From the NCBI RefSeq assembly GCF_040605455.1, contig NZ_JBEXCV010000030.1, positions 1 through 64,000 of the forward strand: DNA of 64,000 bases, written 5' to 3'. Below, one piece after another: positions 1 to 7,460 of the stretch; position 1 is the stretch's first letter, and each line of letters begins with the position of its first letter. Below the pieces are notes generated by a model. It made no database searches and had not been told where the DNA came from. It worked only from the letters and a program-made list of their open reading frames with translations. The translations under genes were made by a program, and so were the position numbers. This DNA is from Embleya sp040605455. Its GTDB lineage: Bacteria; Actinomycetota; Actinomycetes; Streptomycetales; Streptomycetaceae.

Positions 1-189
1 GGCCCGGTCCCGCGCCGGGTGGCCGCCCTGCTCGCCCCGACCCCGGCCGACCGCTGGCCCACCCCGTGGAGTCGCCCCGGCGCGGCCACCCTGGTCGCCC
101 TCGGCGGCGCCGCACTGTCCACGTGGGCCACCTGGGACGCGGCCATCGACCTGCACGCCATCCTGCTGACGGCCGACCACATGTTGTGA
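1..189 (+). CDS. C-terminal end of a protein cut by the window edge (possibly M56-type membrane peptidase)
   Basis: Reading frame 1 is open from the first base to a TGA at 187-189 and gives a 62-residue tail with a hydrophobic stretch (ATLVALGGAALSTWATW) followed by a helical end, AAIDLHAILLTADHML. The N-terminal part lies outside the window. A last membrane helix followed by a short tail containing DLH resembles the end of actinobacterial M56 (BlaR1-like) membrane metallopeptidases, but no catalytic motif is visible, so that name is only a guess. That it is a coding end is moderately sure; the function is not. Confidence 0.45.
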   Translation, partial: GPVPRRVAALLAPTPADRWPTPWSRPGAATLVALGGAALSTWATWDAAIDLHAILLTADHML

Positions 190-210
190 CGCATGCCGGA
201 CGCCCGGTCG

Positions 211-480
211 GTACGTGGGAAGGTCCGCCGTCGCGATCGAGAAACCGAACCCCGGTAGCGGTACGTCCCGGCCGAACGCGTAGGCCGCCCGCGCGGTGTA
301 TCGGCCGCCCTTCGGCTCGGAATCGACAGTGATCGTGCCCTGGCGCGGATCGATGATCAGGTGGACCGGGATACCCATGCGCGGGTAGTCACGCAGCTTG
401 GCCTCCCAGTCGTTCTCCGGATTCGACCGCGACACGACCTCGGCGGCAAGCCGCAAGTGTCGACCGGCGTCCGCACACTG
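211..480 (-). pseudogene. Uma2-family (DUF820) nuclease remnant
   Basis: Translating the minus strand from about 480 to 211 gives AAEVVSRSNPENDWEAKLRD, then YPRMGIPVHLIIDPRQGT, then the strand-rich tail GGRYTARAAYAFGRDVPLPG ending near DLPTY. This is the C-terminal half of Uma2/DUF820 proteins (PD-(D/E)XK fold) including the E..D..K core. The normal N-terminal half is absent: upstream codons lose similarity. The frame runs on past the usual end without a stop and into the neighbouring coding end. It is therefore a truncated relic, not a working gene. The family assignment is fairly sure. Confidence 0.6.
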
Positions 481-840
481 TCGGCGATGGCGGTCAACCG
501 GTCGACTGCCGGTCCACATGTCGGTATGTGGTTGACCCGCATGGGCGTCTGTGGCCAGAATCCATCCCGTGGGGATCACGGGGACTACGCGGACAGCCGG
601 CATCGCCGGTCATGTCGTCGCGTGCGTGATTCGTCGGCACCGGATCACCCACCTTTCCGTCCCGCCCGGCACGAGCTGTCGCTAGGGCGTACGCCGCTCC
701 CGGTTTCGTCGCCTCCGCCACATCCTGGTCGACGGACCGTCACAACGCCGGACCGCCGATGTGCTCGGCGGTCCGCGGCCGCGTGCGCCCGCTTCGGATG
801 ACGTCTTCCTCCATCTGAAGGTCGAAAGGGACACCCACTC
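481..840. other. Intergenic stretch without recognisable gene
   Basis: Only low-complexity open frames that match no family I recognise are found here on either strand. It precedes the dioxygenase gene and should hold its promoter. A Shine-Dalgarno-like GAAAGGG lies just upstream of the ATG at 841. Confidence 0.4.
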
Positions 841-1719
841 ATGACTGCCATCACCATCGCCGTATCGCCCGTCTCCGCCCGAATAGGGGCCGTGGTCGAG
901 GGAGTTCGCCTAGGCGGCGATCTCGACGCGATCACCGTGGACACCATCCGCGGAGCACTGCACCGGCACAAGGTGATCTTCTTCCGCGGCCAGGACCACC
1001 TGGACGACGCCGGTCAGCTCGCGTTCGGCCGGCTCCTCGGGGACCCGATCGGGCATCCGACCGCGTCCGCCGACGGCGACCTGATCGTGCCGATCGACAG
1101 CGACCACGGCGTGGTCGCCGACCGCTGGCACACCGACGTCACCTTCGTGCCCGCGTATCCCCTCGCCTCCATCCTGCGCGCGGTGCAGCTGCCCGACGTC
1201 GGCGGCGACACGCTGTGGGCCAATACCGCTGCCGCGTACGAGGATCTGCCCGCGCCGCTCAAGGCGTTCGCCGACTCGCTGCGGGCGGTGCACAGCAACC
1301 GCTACGACTACGCGGCGGCCGACCCGGACAAGTTTTCCGAGGCACAGAAGGACTACCGCGAGCTGTTCGAGTCGACCGCGTACGAGACCGAGCACCCGCT
1401 CGTGCGCGTACACCCGATCACCGGTGAACGCACGTTGCTCGCCGGGGCGTTCGTACGTCGGCTGGCCGGCTTCGACGCCGAGGACTCGACGGCGCTGATC
1501 GAGTTGTTCCAGAACCACGTCACCCGGGTCGAGAACACCGTGCGGTGGCAGTGGCGCGCGGGCGACGTGGCGATCTGGGACAACCGGGCGACCCAGCACC
1601 GGGTGATCGGCGACTTCGTCGGTACGCGGCGGCTGTTGCACCGGGTCACCATCAACGGCGACGTGCCGGTGGGTGTGGACGGGAGCAGCAGCCGGGCGTT
1701 GCAGCCTGCGGCGGCGTAG
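841..1719 (+). CDS. TauD/TfdA-family Fe(II)/2-oxoglutarate dioxygenase
   Basis: A 292-residue cytosolic enzyme of the TauD/TfdA superfamily, which couples 2-oxoglutarate decarboxylation to hydroxylation of a small substrate (taurine, alkyl sulfates, aryloxyacids or others). The facial triad is visible: H97 and D99 in RWHTDV, and H253 in WDNRATQHR, with the downstream arginine in RRLLHRV (R268) expected to hold 2-oxoglutarate. Length fits the family (280-300). The ATG is preceded by GAAAGGG. It stands alone, with no transporter or sulfonate genes beside it, so the substrate cannot be inferred. The 3' end converges on the chaperone operon across a repeat and a strong terminator. Confidence 0.9.
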   Translation: MTAITIAVSPVSARIGAVVEGVRLGGDLDAITVDTIRGALHRHKVIFFRGQDHLDDAGQLAFGRLLGDPIGHPTASADGDLIVPIDSDHGVVADRWHTDVTFVPAYPLASILRAVQLPDVGGDTLWANTAAAYEDLPAPLKAFADSLRAVHSNRYDYAAADPDKFSEAQKDYRELFESTAYETEHPLVRVHPITGERTLLAGAFVRRLAGFDAEDSTALIELFQNHVTRVENTVRWQWRAGDVAIWDNRATQHRVIGDFVGTRRLLHRVTINGDVPVGVDGSSSRALQPAAA

Positions 1720-1740
1720 CTGGACCTTGCCTGCGGCGTG

Positions 1741-1845
1741 GGTCGGCCATGCGGGGCGGCCATGCGGCATAGGTCGGCCATGCGGGGCGGCCATGCGGCA
1801 TAGGTCGGCCATGCGGGGCGGCCATGCGGCATAGGTCGGCCATGC
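1741..1845. repeat. 31-bp tandem repeat, three full copies plus 12 bp
   Basis: Units start at 1741, 1772 and 1803 and are identical; a 12-bp partial unit starts at 1834. Each unit begins GGTCGGCCATGCGG and holds a second degenerate copy of the same core (CGGCCATGCGG), so the unit itself looks like an older duplication. It lies directly after the dioxygenase stop codon and before the terminator. Confidence 0.9.
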
Positions 1846-1908
1846 TCGGCTTGCCGTCCTCAGGCGCCGGACGGGCTGATTGCCCCGGCCTTCGGCCGAG
1901 GTGGCCTC

Positions 1909-1948
1909 AAACGCCGGCCGGGCTGGATTTCGGGCCCGGCCGGCGTTT
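1909..1948. terminator. Bidirectional terminator hairpin between convergent genes
   Basis: A perfect 15-bp inverted repeat: left arm 1909-1923 (AAACGCCGGCCGGGC), a 10-nt loop, right arm 1934-1948. It has A/T-rich edges suited to both directions and sits between the plus-strand dioxygenase and the minus-strand operon. The arm sequence belongs to a GC-rich repeat type that recurs at 59078-59178. Confidence 0.8.
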
Positions 1949-1980
1949 CGGCGCGCGGGGCGTTTCGGCGCGCGGGGCGG

Positions 1981-2391
1981 TCAGTTCGTTTTCCGGGGTG
2001 CCGTCAGGCGGTTGCTTGCTCCGTCGAGGAGTCGACGCAGGTCCGCCTCGCGTGGCAGTGTCGCCGGCAGGCGTTCGCCGTAGGGCAGTCGGGTGCGGGC
2101 CTTGCGCCACAGGCGGTCCGGGAGGGTCTTCGGGTCTTGGTGGTAGCGGACCTTGGTGAGCAGTTGGCGGGCCTCGGCGTCGGCCGGGTTGAGGGCGAGG
2201 GTGACCGCCAGGTGTTCGGCGGCGGTGTTCCAGCGGCGGCTGCGCGCGGCTCGGACCGCGTCGTTGAAGTGCCGGTCGGCCAACTCGACGAGGCCCGCGA
2301 GCGCACCCAGGTCGCCGCCGCACGCCGGGCAGCGCTCGGTCAGGTCGGCGATCCGGCGGCGGCACAGGGGGCAGGTGATCGCAAACGCCAT
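1981..2391 (-). CDS. Small zinc-ribbon protein with helical tail, last gene of chaperone operon
   Basis: A 136-residue protein beginning MAFAITCPLCRRRIADL. Two CxxC pairs (CPLC at 7-10, CPAC at 21-24) form a typical zinc ribbon. Residues 30-95 contain a TPR-like helical pair (HFNDAVRAARSRRWNTAAEH and LAVTLALNPADAEA). The ATG follows the Hsp70-like gene's stop by one base, so it is translated with that gene. By analogy with zinc-finger J-proteins it may hold substrates or partners for the Hsp70-like ATPase, which is inference. The family is not named to my knowledge. Confidence 0.75.
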   Translation of the reverse strand: MAFAITCPLCRRRIADLTERCPACGGDLGALAGLVELADRHFNDAVRAARSRRWNTAAEHLAVTLALNPADAEARQLLTKVRYHQDPKTLPDRLWRKARTRLPYGERLPATLPREADLRRLLDGASNRLTAPRKTN

Positions 2392-2392
2392 G

Positions 2393-4960
2393 TCATTTCT
2401 CCAGGGAGCTCTTCGGGAGCCGCAGCCCGATGTGCGGGGAGCCCTCCCGGATCTGTTCCATCCAGCGGTCGGCCCGGGCCCGCAGCGGCATGATCCGACC
2501 TCGATAGATCTCCACCAGCCGGCGATTGCCCGCCGCTTCGTCGCGCACGTCCACCTCGGCGGCGTCCTCGGCGATGGTGTCCAGTTCGCGCAGGTAGCCG
2601 TCCGCGTCGGCCCGATGCCGGCCGGCGGATGCCTGGTCCATCTCCTGGATCGAGCGGCGCAGGTACTCGACCTCCTGAAGCACCGCGACCTGGAACTCGG
2701 CGGCGGTGAACTGCTGCGGTGAGCGCCCGCCGTGCAGCATGCGCTCGGCCGCGTTGATCCGGTCCCGCACCGCCTCGTTGGCCAGGTGCCAGTCCATTTT
2801 GTTGCCCGCCGCGTAGGCGGCCCGACCGGTCGCCCGCAGGCCCGGGATCGCACCGCGAAAGCGCTCCGCCTCGGCCGGGTCGTGGTCCACCAGTCGGTCG
2901 GCCAGCCGGGCCAGAAAGGCCAGGTTGTCCTCGAACTCGCCGATCGCCGGATTCAGTGCGCTGCCCGCCGGGGTGGCCACCCGCAGGCCCTGGACCAGCG
3001 TCTCCGCCTCCAGAATCTTGTGGTGTGTCTTGCCCGCGTCGACCCGGTCCCGGACCAGTTCGGCGATCTCGGCGAGCAGCCGGTCCAGCGCCGGGCCGAC
3101 CCGGATCGCGTCGGCAGCCGGGATCGCGTCCCGTTTCTCCGCCCAGCCGGTCAGCACCTGGCGGTGTCGCTCGGCCAGTTCCGGCCAGCCCGGGATCTCC
3201 CGACGCGGGATGTCGATCACCGCGCTGCCCTCCGCGCCGATCTGCGGCAGCCGTGCCTCGGCCCGGATGCTCCAGCCCGCCTCGAATTCGAGCATCACCT
3301 CGACGGTCGAGCCGACCGGCACATCCGTCGGCAGATCCCGGATCGAGACCTCGCCGATCGGCACCAGGCCCTCGACCAGGCCGACCCGCAGGCTGGACCC
3401 GTGCGACGCGGTCTCCAGTCGGAAGTCGGTGCGGTAGGGCACCATCGTCCCGGCCCGGACCACCACGTGCAGGCCGTCCACCAACTCGACCGAGAAGTCG
3501 TGCGCGAGCACGTCGCCGGTCGCGTCCGAACGCGGCTTGCCGTCGGATTCGATCAGCAGCTGCCGGGCCTCGATCTCTTGCCCGTTCACCACCACCTGCA
3601 CCGTGAAACCGTTCTCGCCCTCGCGCAACGGCACGTCGGCGAACAGGAATCGGCCCTCGGCGTCGGCCGTCTCGGCCAGCTCTACGCGTCCGTCGTGCGA
3701 GCCGAGCAGTACCTGCGCGCCTGCCGGCGAGGCCAGGCCCGGGCCGGCCAGCACCCGACCGCCGATGTCGGTCTCCGGCGGCAGCGCCTCGGGCCGGTCC
3801 AGCTCCAGATGTCCGCTGCGGCTGGGCACGTTCGCGGCCTTGAGCGCGGCGCCCAGCGCGACGCACAGGTCGGGGTTGAGCAACCGGGGCCCGCGCCCGA
3901 AGTGTTCGGTGAGCATCGTGGCCACCAGCGGAATCCGGGACGAGCCGCCGACCATGACGATCTCGTCCAGGTCGGCGGCGGTCATCCCGGCTCGCAGCAG
4001 CGCCCGGTCGCAGTCCTCCAGGGTGCCGCGGATCCGGTCCGCGATCATCTCCTCGAACTCCTCGCGGCGGATCGGCAGTCCGATGTTCATCGGAGTGCCG
4101 CGCCGGTCCTCGCAGTACTGGCTGACGATCTCGGTCTCCGGATAGCGGGACAGGTCGTGCTTGGCCCCCTCGGCGACCGAGAGCAGTTGCGCCTCGACCT
4201 TCCCGTCGGCGGGGTTCTCGGTGTCGATCGCGAGGTCGTACTCGGGCAGTTGGGCCGCGATCCAGGACACGATCCGGCGGTCGAAATCGAACCCGCCCAG
4301 GTAGCGGTCGCCGCTGAACGAACGGTTCTCGAAGCCCACCTCGGGATCCCAGGTGACCACGGAGGTGTCGAACGTGCCGCCGCCGAGGTCGTAGACCAGG
4401 AACGTCTGCGGCTCGGTCAGCTCACGGGCCCGCTCGTGGGTGTAGGCAAGAGCCGCGGCCACCGGCTCGATCAGCGTCTCGACCACTTCCAGGCCGGCCG
4501 CCTGTCCGGCGCGCGTGGTCTCGTTCTTGGCCCGGGTCTCGAAGAACGCCGGCACGGTCACGATGGCGCGCTCGACCGGCACGCCCAGGGTCTCCTCGGC
4601 CACCTGCTTGAGGTGGCGCAGGATGTGCGTGGACGCCTCCAACGGGGTCAGTCGCCCGTGTCCGGCGGTGACCACCTGGTCGGTGCCCATGTTCCGCTTG
4701 AAGAACATCGCCGGCGGCGCACCCGGCAGCCGGGCCTTGTTCTTGGCCAGCTGGCCGACGATCGCCCGGCCGCTCGGATCGATCCACACCGCCGACGGCG
4801 TGGTCGGCGAGCGGTCCGGGTTGGCCACGATCAGCGAGTCGCCGACCGGCCGCAACCGACGAGCCGCGATCAACTCCTCCTTCCCGGGGATCTCCGCGTC
4901 GGCCGGTATGGCGATGCACGAGTTGGTCGTGCCGAGGTCGATGCCGACCACGATGCTCAT
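2393..4960 (-). CDS. Hsp70 (DnaK)-like ATPase with an inserted beta domain
   Basis: An 855-residue protein, longer than DnaK (about 620). Residues 1-380 form a complete actin-like nucleotide-binding domain: GIDLGTTNSC (6-15), VYDLGGGTFDTS (189-200) and VGGSSRIP (337-344). Residues about 400-480 look like an Ig-like or carboxypeptidase-regulatory beta sandwich (GGRVLAGPGL, then ETADAEGRFLFADVPL). A second beta region, about 490-600, resembles the Hsp70 substrate-binding beta domain (RAGTMVPYRTDFRL, then PIGEVSIRDLP). The rest is a long helical part. The start overlaps the GrpE-like stop by four bases (ATGA), indicating translational coupling. It is an accessory Hsp70 rather than the housekeeping DnaK, judging from its length, the insertion and the company of a diverged GrpE. 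Substrate unknown. Confidence 0.9.
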   Translation of the reverse strand: MSIVVGIDLGTTNSCIAIPADAEIPGKEELIAARRLRPVGDSLIVANPDRSPTTPSAVWIDPSGRAIVGQLAKNKARLPGAPPAMFFKRNMGTDQVVTAGHGRLTPLEASTHILRHLKQVAEETLGVPVERAIVTVPAFFETRAKNETTRAGQAAGLEVVETLIEPVAAALAYTHERARELTEPQTFLVYDLGGGTFDTSVVTWDPEVGFENRSFSGDRYLGGFDFDRRIVSWIAAQLPEYDLAIDTENPADGKVEAQLLSVAEGAKHDLSRYPETEIVSQYCEDRRGTPMNIGLPIRREEFEEMIADRIRGTLEDCDRALLRAGMTAADLDEIVMVGGSSRIPLVATMLTEHFGRGPRLLNPDLCVALGAALKAANVPSRSGHLELDRPEALPPETDIGGRVLAGPGLASPAGAQVLLGSHDGRVELAETADAEGRFLFADVPLREGENGFTVQVVVNGQEIEARQLLIESDGKPRSDATGDVLAHDFSVELVDGLHVVVRAGTMVPYRTDFRLETASHGSSLRVGLVEGLVPIGEVSIRDLPTDVPVGSTVEVMLEFEAGWSIRAEARLPQIGAEGSAVIDIPRREIPGWPELAERHRQVLTGWAEKRDAIPAADAIRVGPALDRLLAEIAELVRDRVDAGKTHHKILEAETLVQGLRVATPAGSALNPAIGEFEDNLAFLARLADRLVDHDPAEAERFRGAIPGLRATGRAAYAAGNKMDWHLANEAVRDRINAAERMLHGGRSPQQFTAAEFQVAVLQEVEYLRRSIQEMDQASAGRHRADADGYLRELDTIAEDAAEVDVRDEAAGNRRLVEIYRGRIMPLRARADRWMEQIREGSPHIGLRLPKSSLEK

Positions 4961-5718
4961 CTGGTGGTACCGCCTTCGTCGTTCGCGTCGTTCGCGTGGT
5001 TCGCATCGTCCGAGGAGTCGGGATGCGGTGGGGCCGGCTCGGATGCCGCCGGGTCGGGCGCGTCGGCCGAGTGCTCTGCGTCGGCCGACGAGCGCGGTGC
5101 GGCCGACGCTCCGGACTCGGCCGTCCCCTCCTCGGCGGAGCCCCGCTCGCCGCGCACCGCTCCCTCGCGCCGGGCCGGGATGGGCACGAAGCCGAGGACG
5201 ACCTGGGCACGCCGGATCACCTCGCCGTCGTCCAGGAGGACGCCCGGCCGCAGCGTCTTGGCCACGATCATCGCGCTCTCGTCGCCGCTGTCGGGCGCGT
5301 GCGCGACGTCCACCCGAGGGCCCACCGCCGTGTACGCCTCGCCCACCGGGTCGTCGAACCGCACGCCGGCCCGGTCCAGGGCGGTGGCGAACCGCCGGGC
5401 GATAGAGGCGAGTACGGCCGGCACCGGCTCGCCCTCCAGGCTGCCGCGCAGTTCGTGCAGCGCGACGGCGGCATCCGCCGCCAGCCCGGTGTACCGCTCG
5501 TGCGTCGACTCCAGCCGCTTGCGCATCTCCTCACGGCCCGCCTCGCGTTCGCGCGCCGCGCGCCGCACCACGTCGTAGACGAGCGCGAATGGCGGGTCGA
5601 GCGGGCGCTCGGGGACCGGCCGTTCGCTCTCGGTGATCGCCATCGGGTCCGCCGCGGGATCCGCCGGATCCGCCGCCGGGTCCGCCACGAGGGGGCCCCG
5701 CTCGGGTGTCGCTGCCAT
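4957..5718 (-). CDS. GrpE-like nucleotide exchange factor
   Basis: A 253-residue protein. Residues about 40-110 are helical and charged (AREREAGREEMRKRLES). They are followed by a beta-wing pattern, GVRFDDPVGEAYTAVGPRVD and AMIVAKTLRPGVLLDDGEVI, that matches the end of GrpE, where the wing inserts into the Hsp70 nucleotide cleft. A disordered acidic tail of about 55 residues follows. I chose the ATG at 5718 because it overlaps the previous gene's stop (TGATG); an upstream in-frame start at 5742 would add eight residues. It directly precedes the Hsp70-like gene and overlaps it by four bases, so it is probably its dedicated exchange factor. Confidence 0.75.
   Translation of the reverse strand: MAATPERGPLVADPAADPADPAADPMAITESERPVPERPLDPPFALVYDVVRRAAREREAGREEMRKRLESTHERYTGLAADAAVALHELRGSLEGEPVPAVLASIARRFATALDRAGVRFDDPVGEAYTAVGPRVDVAHAPDSGDESAMIVAKTLRPGVLLDDGEVIRRAQVVLGFVPIPARREGAVRGERGSAEEGTAESGASAAPRSSADAEHSADAPDPAASEPAPPHPDSSDDANHANDANDEGGTTR
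4977..5012. repeat. Degenerate 9-bp tandem repeat inside the GrpE-like gene
   Basis: Four 9-bp units (CGTCGTTCG, the same again, CGTGGTTCG, CATCGTCCG) lie near the 3' end of the GrpE-like gene and encode the low-complexity tail DDANHANDANDE. The reading frame is kept, so length variation would be tolerated. Confidence 0.75.
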
Positions 5719-6179
5719 CAGTGCGCCCCTTCTTCCGTCCACAACGGTACGAACTCGCGCGGCGCGGGCGCCGGCACCAGGCCCGCGAGCACGCGTCGAT
5801 CGATCCCGATCCTGGCCGGGCCGGTCGACTCCGGCGGGTCGATCTCGGCGAACTCCTCGGCGAACTCGGCCGGATCCGGCCCGGGCTGCTCGGGCCGATG
5901 GGTGAGCAGTTCGGCGAGCAGCCGCCCGGCCGGGTCGGCCAGCGTCTCCTCCGCCGCGTTGACCTCGGCCGCACCGAGCACCCGCCCGTGCACCGGGAAG
6001 CGGTCCGCGCTGCGGGCGATCCGCTGTCTACGCTTGCGCACCCGGGCCTTGATCGCCGCCCGACCGGCCAGGTCCGGATCCAGGTCCAGGATCTGAAAGA
6101 CCGTGCCCCGGTAGGGATTTCGACCCGCCTGCCAAGCCCAGGGGTTTTCCCGGGCGTTCTCGTTCGCACTGCTGCCCAT
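5718..6179 (-). CDS. Small J-like protein of the chaperone operon (function uncertain)
   Basis: A 153-residue protein. Residues 20-95 read NPYRGTVFQILDLDPDLAGR, an arginine/lysine-rich helix (KARVRKRRQRIARS), and then NAAEETLADPAGRLLAELLT. This resembles a J-domain layout (short first segment, basic helix II, then a helix like 'AYEVLSDPEKR'), but there is no HPD tripeptide, which true J proteins need to stimulate Hsp70. It lies six bases after the upstream TPR gene and overlaps the GrpE-like gene by one base. I suggest a diverged or degenerate J-like adaptor; this is inference from pattern and context only. Confidence 0.6.
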   Translation of the reverse strand: MGSSANENARENPWAWQAGRNPYRGTVFQILDLDPDLAGRAAIKARVRKRRQRIARSADRFPVHGRVLGAAEVNAAEETLADPAGRLLAELLTHRPEQPGPDPAEFAEEFAEIDPPESTGPARIGIDRRVLAGLVPAPAPREFVPLWTEEGAH

Positions 6180-6185
6180 CGGCGC

Positions 6186-7460
6186 TCAACTCCATTCGGA
6201 CGTGCGCGCCGATGCCAGGGACAGCACGACCCCGCGGAGCGCGTTGACGATGTCGGCATGGTTCGCCTCCGGATCGGCTGCCACCTCGTCCGCGAGTCGG
6301 CGGGCGGTGGCCAGGTCGTCCGGCAGCACGGTGTGCAAATTGATCAGCACCCGCGCCATGAACAGCCGCCCCCACGGCCCCGGCGCCGACATCGCCAGCG
6401 CCCGGCGCAGCGCGTCCCGGACGTGGCCGTCCGGCAGGCCCTGTCGCTGTCGGGCGGTGGCGGCCAGGGCCCATTCCTCGGCGGCGAGCTGCTCCACGTC
6501 GCGGTACATGTTCTTGACCGCGAGGTCGCGGTCGAGTTCGAGCGCGCGCAACAGGTGCCGGCCCGAGCGCAGTGCGGCCGCTTCCAGCGCGGCGGGCTCG
6601 GTCGCCGGGCCGGATTCCAGCTCGCGCACCACGATCCCGCACCAGTATTCGTGCCTGGCCAACTCGACCGCGAACGAGCCCTCGGGGGTGCCGATCTCGT
6701 CCCAGGCCGGGAGCACCAGCCGGGCCACCCGCTCGACCAGCGGCTCGATCTTTCGTGCCCAGCCCGGCGCGGCGACCACGATCTCGATATGTCGCCGGGC
6801 CGCGTACAGCAGGGCCCGGGCCAGCCCGAGGTTGCCGGGGTCCACCGCCAGCCACGAGGCGAGCAGCTCGATCACCTCGTCGAAGCGGCCCTCCTCCACG
6901 TCGCGGGATGCCTGCGCCAACACCTCACGCACCAGGTCGGCCCGGGCGCCCAGGATCGCCGAGCGCGGGAAGCCGGACTCGCGGACCAGGTCGACGTGCG
7001 AGCGTGCGCGCAGCGGATCGTGGACGCGGTGCTCGGCGGCCAGCGTCAGGTGCGGCGCGAGCAGGTCGCGAGGCAACCGCTCGCGCACCTCCTGCACGGT
7101 CGCCGCCGGCACCTCGCTCCCGCCGACCGCCTCCAGGTGCTCGTGCATCCGGTCCCAGAACGCGCTGTCGTGATAGAGCTCGGCCCAGTGCGCCAACGCC
7201 CGCTTCCAGTACGGGAATGCGGCCTCCGCATCACCGGCCGTCTCAAGGTCGTAGGCCCGCGCGTGCAGCGCGACCGCGAGATGGTGGGTGCGCCACGAGC
7301 CGCCGCCGCTCGTCCACAGTTCCTCGGCCCGCGCGCTCCAAGGCTGCGCGTCGCCGCCGCTGCCCAGACTCGCGTACGCGTCGCCGTCCACCGCGTCCGC
7401 GCCGACCCCGTGGGCGCGTAGCCCGGCGGCGAACGCGCGCAGCGTCGCCCGGTCAGTCAT
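6186..7460 (-). CDS. Helical/TPR-type protein of the chaperone operon
   Basis: A 424-residue all-helical protein. TPR-like helical pairs are seen near residues 55-85 (HLAVALHARAYDLETAGDAE, then AFPYWKRALAHW), 190-215 and 320-400 (HLLRALELDRDLAVKNMYRD). The ATG at 7460 lies inside the end of the Clp-like gene (8-bp overlap), which argues for coupling and against longer in-frame starts. No enzyme motif is seen. It is probably a scaffold or adaptor for the AAA+ and Hsp70-like partners encoded on either side. Confidence 0.75.
   Translation of the reverse strand: MTDRATLRAFAAGLRAHGVGADAVDGDAYASLGSGGDAQPWSARAEELWTSGGGSWRTHHLAVALHARAYDLETAGDAEAAFPYWKRALAHWAELYHDSAFWDRMHEHLEAVGGSEVPAATVQEVRERLPRDLLAPHLTLAAEHRVHDPLRARSHVDLVRESGFPRSAILGARADLVREVLAQASRDVEEGRFDEVIELLASWLAVDPGNLGLARALLYAARRHIEIVVAAPGWARKIEPLVERVARLVLPAWDEIGTPEGSFAVELARHEYWCGIVVRELESGPATEPAALEAAALRSGRHLLRALELDRDLAVKNMYRDVEQLAAEEWALAATARQRQGLPDGHVRDALRRALAMSAPGPWGRLFMARVLINLHTVLPDDLATARRLADEVAADPEANHADIVNALRGVVLSLASARTSEWS

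Noticed and set aside
2732..5578. Plus-strand frame of about 950 codons opposite the Hsp70-like gene
   Set aside because: Antisense to well-supported genes; sequence is low-complexity with no recognisable domain.
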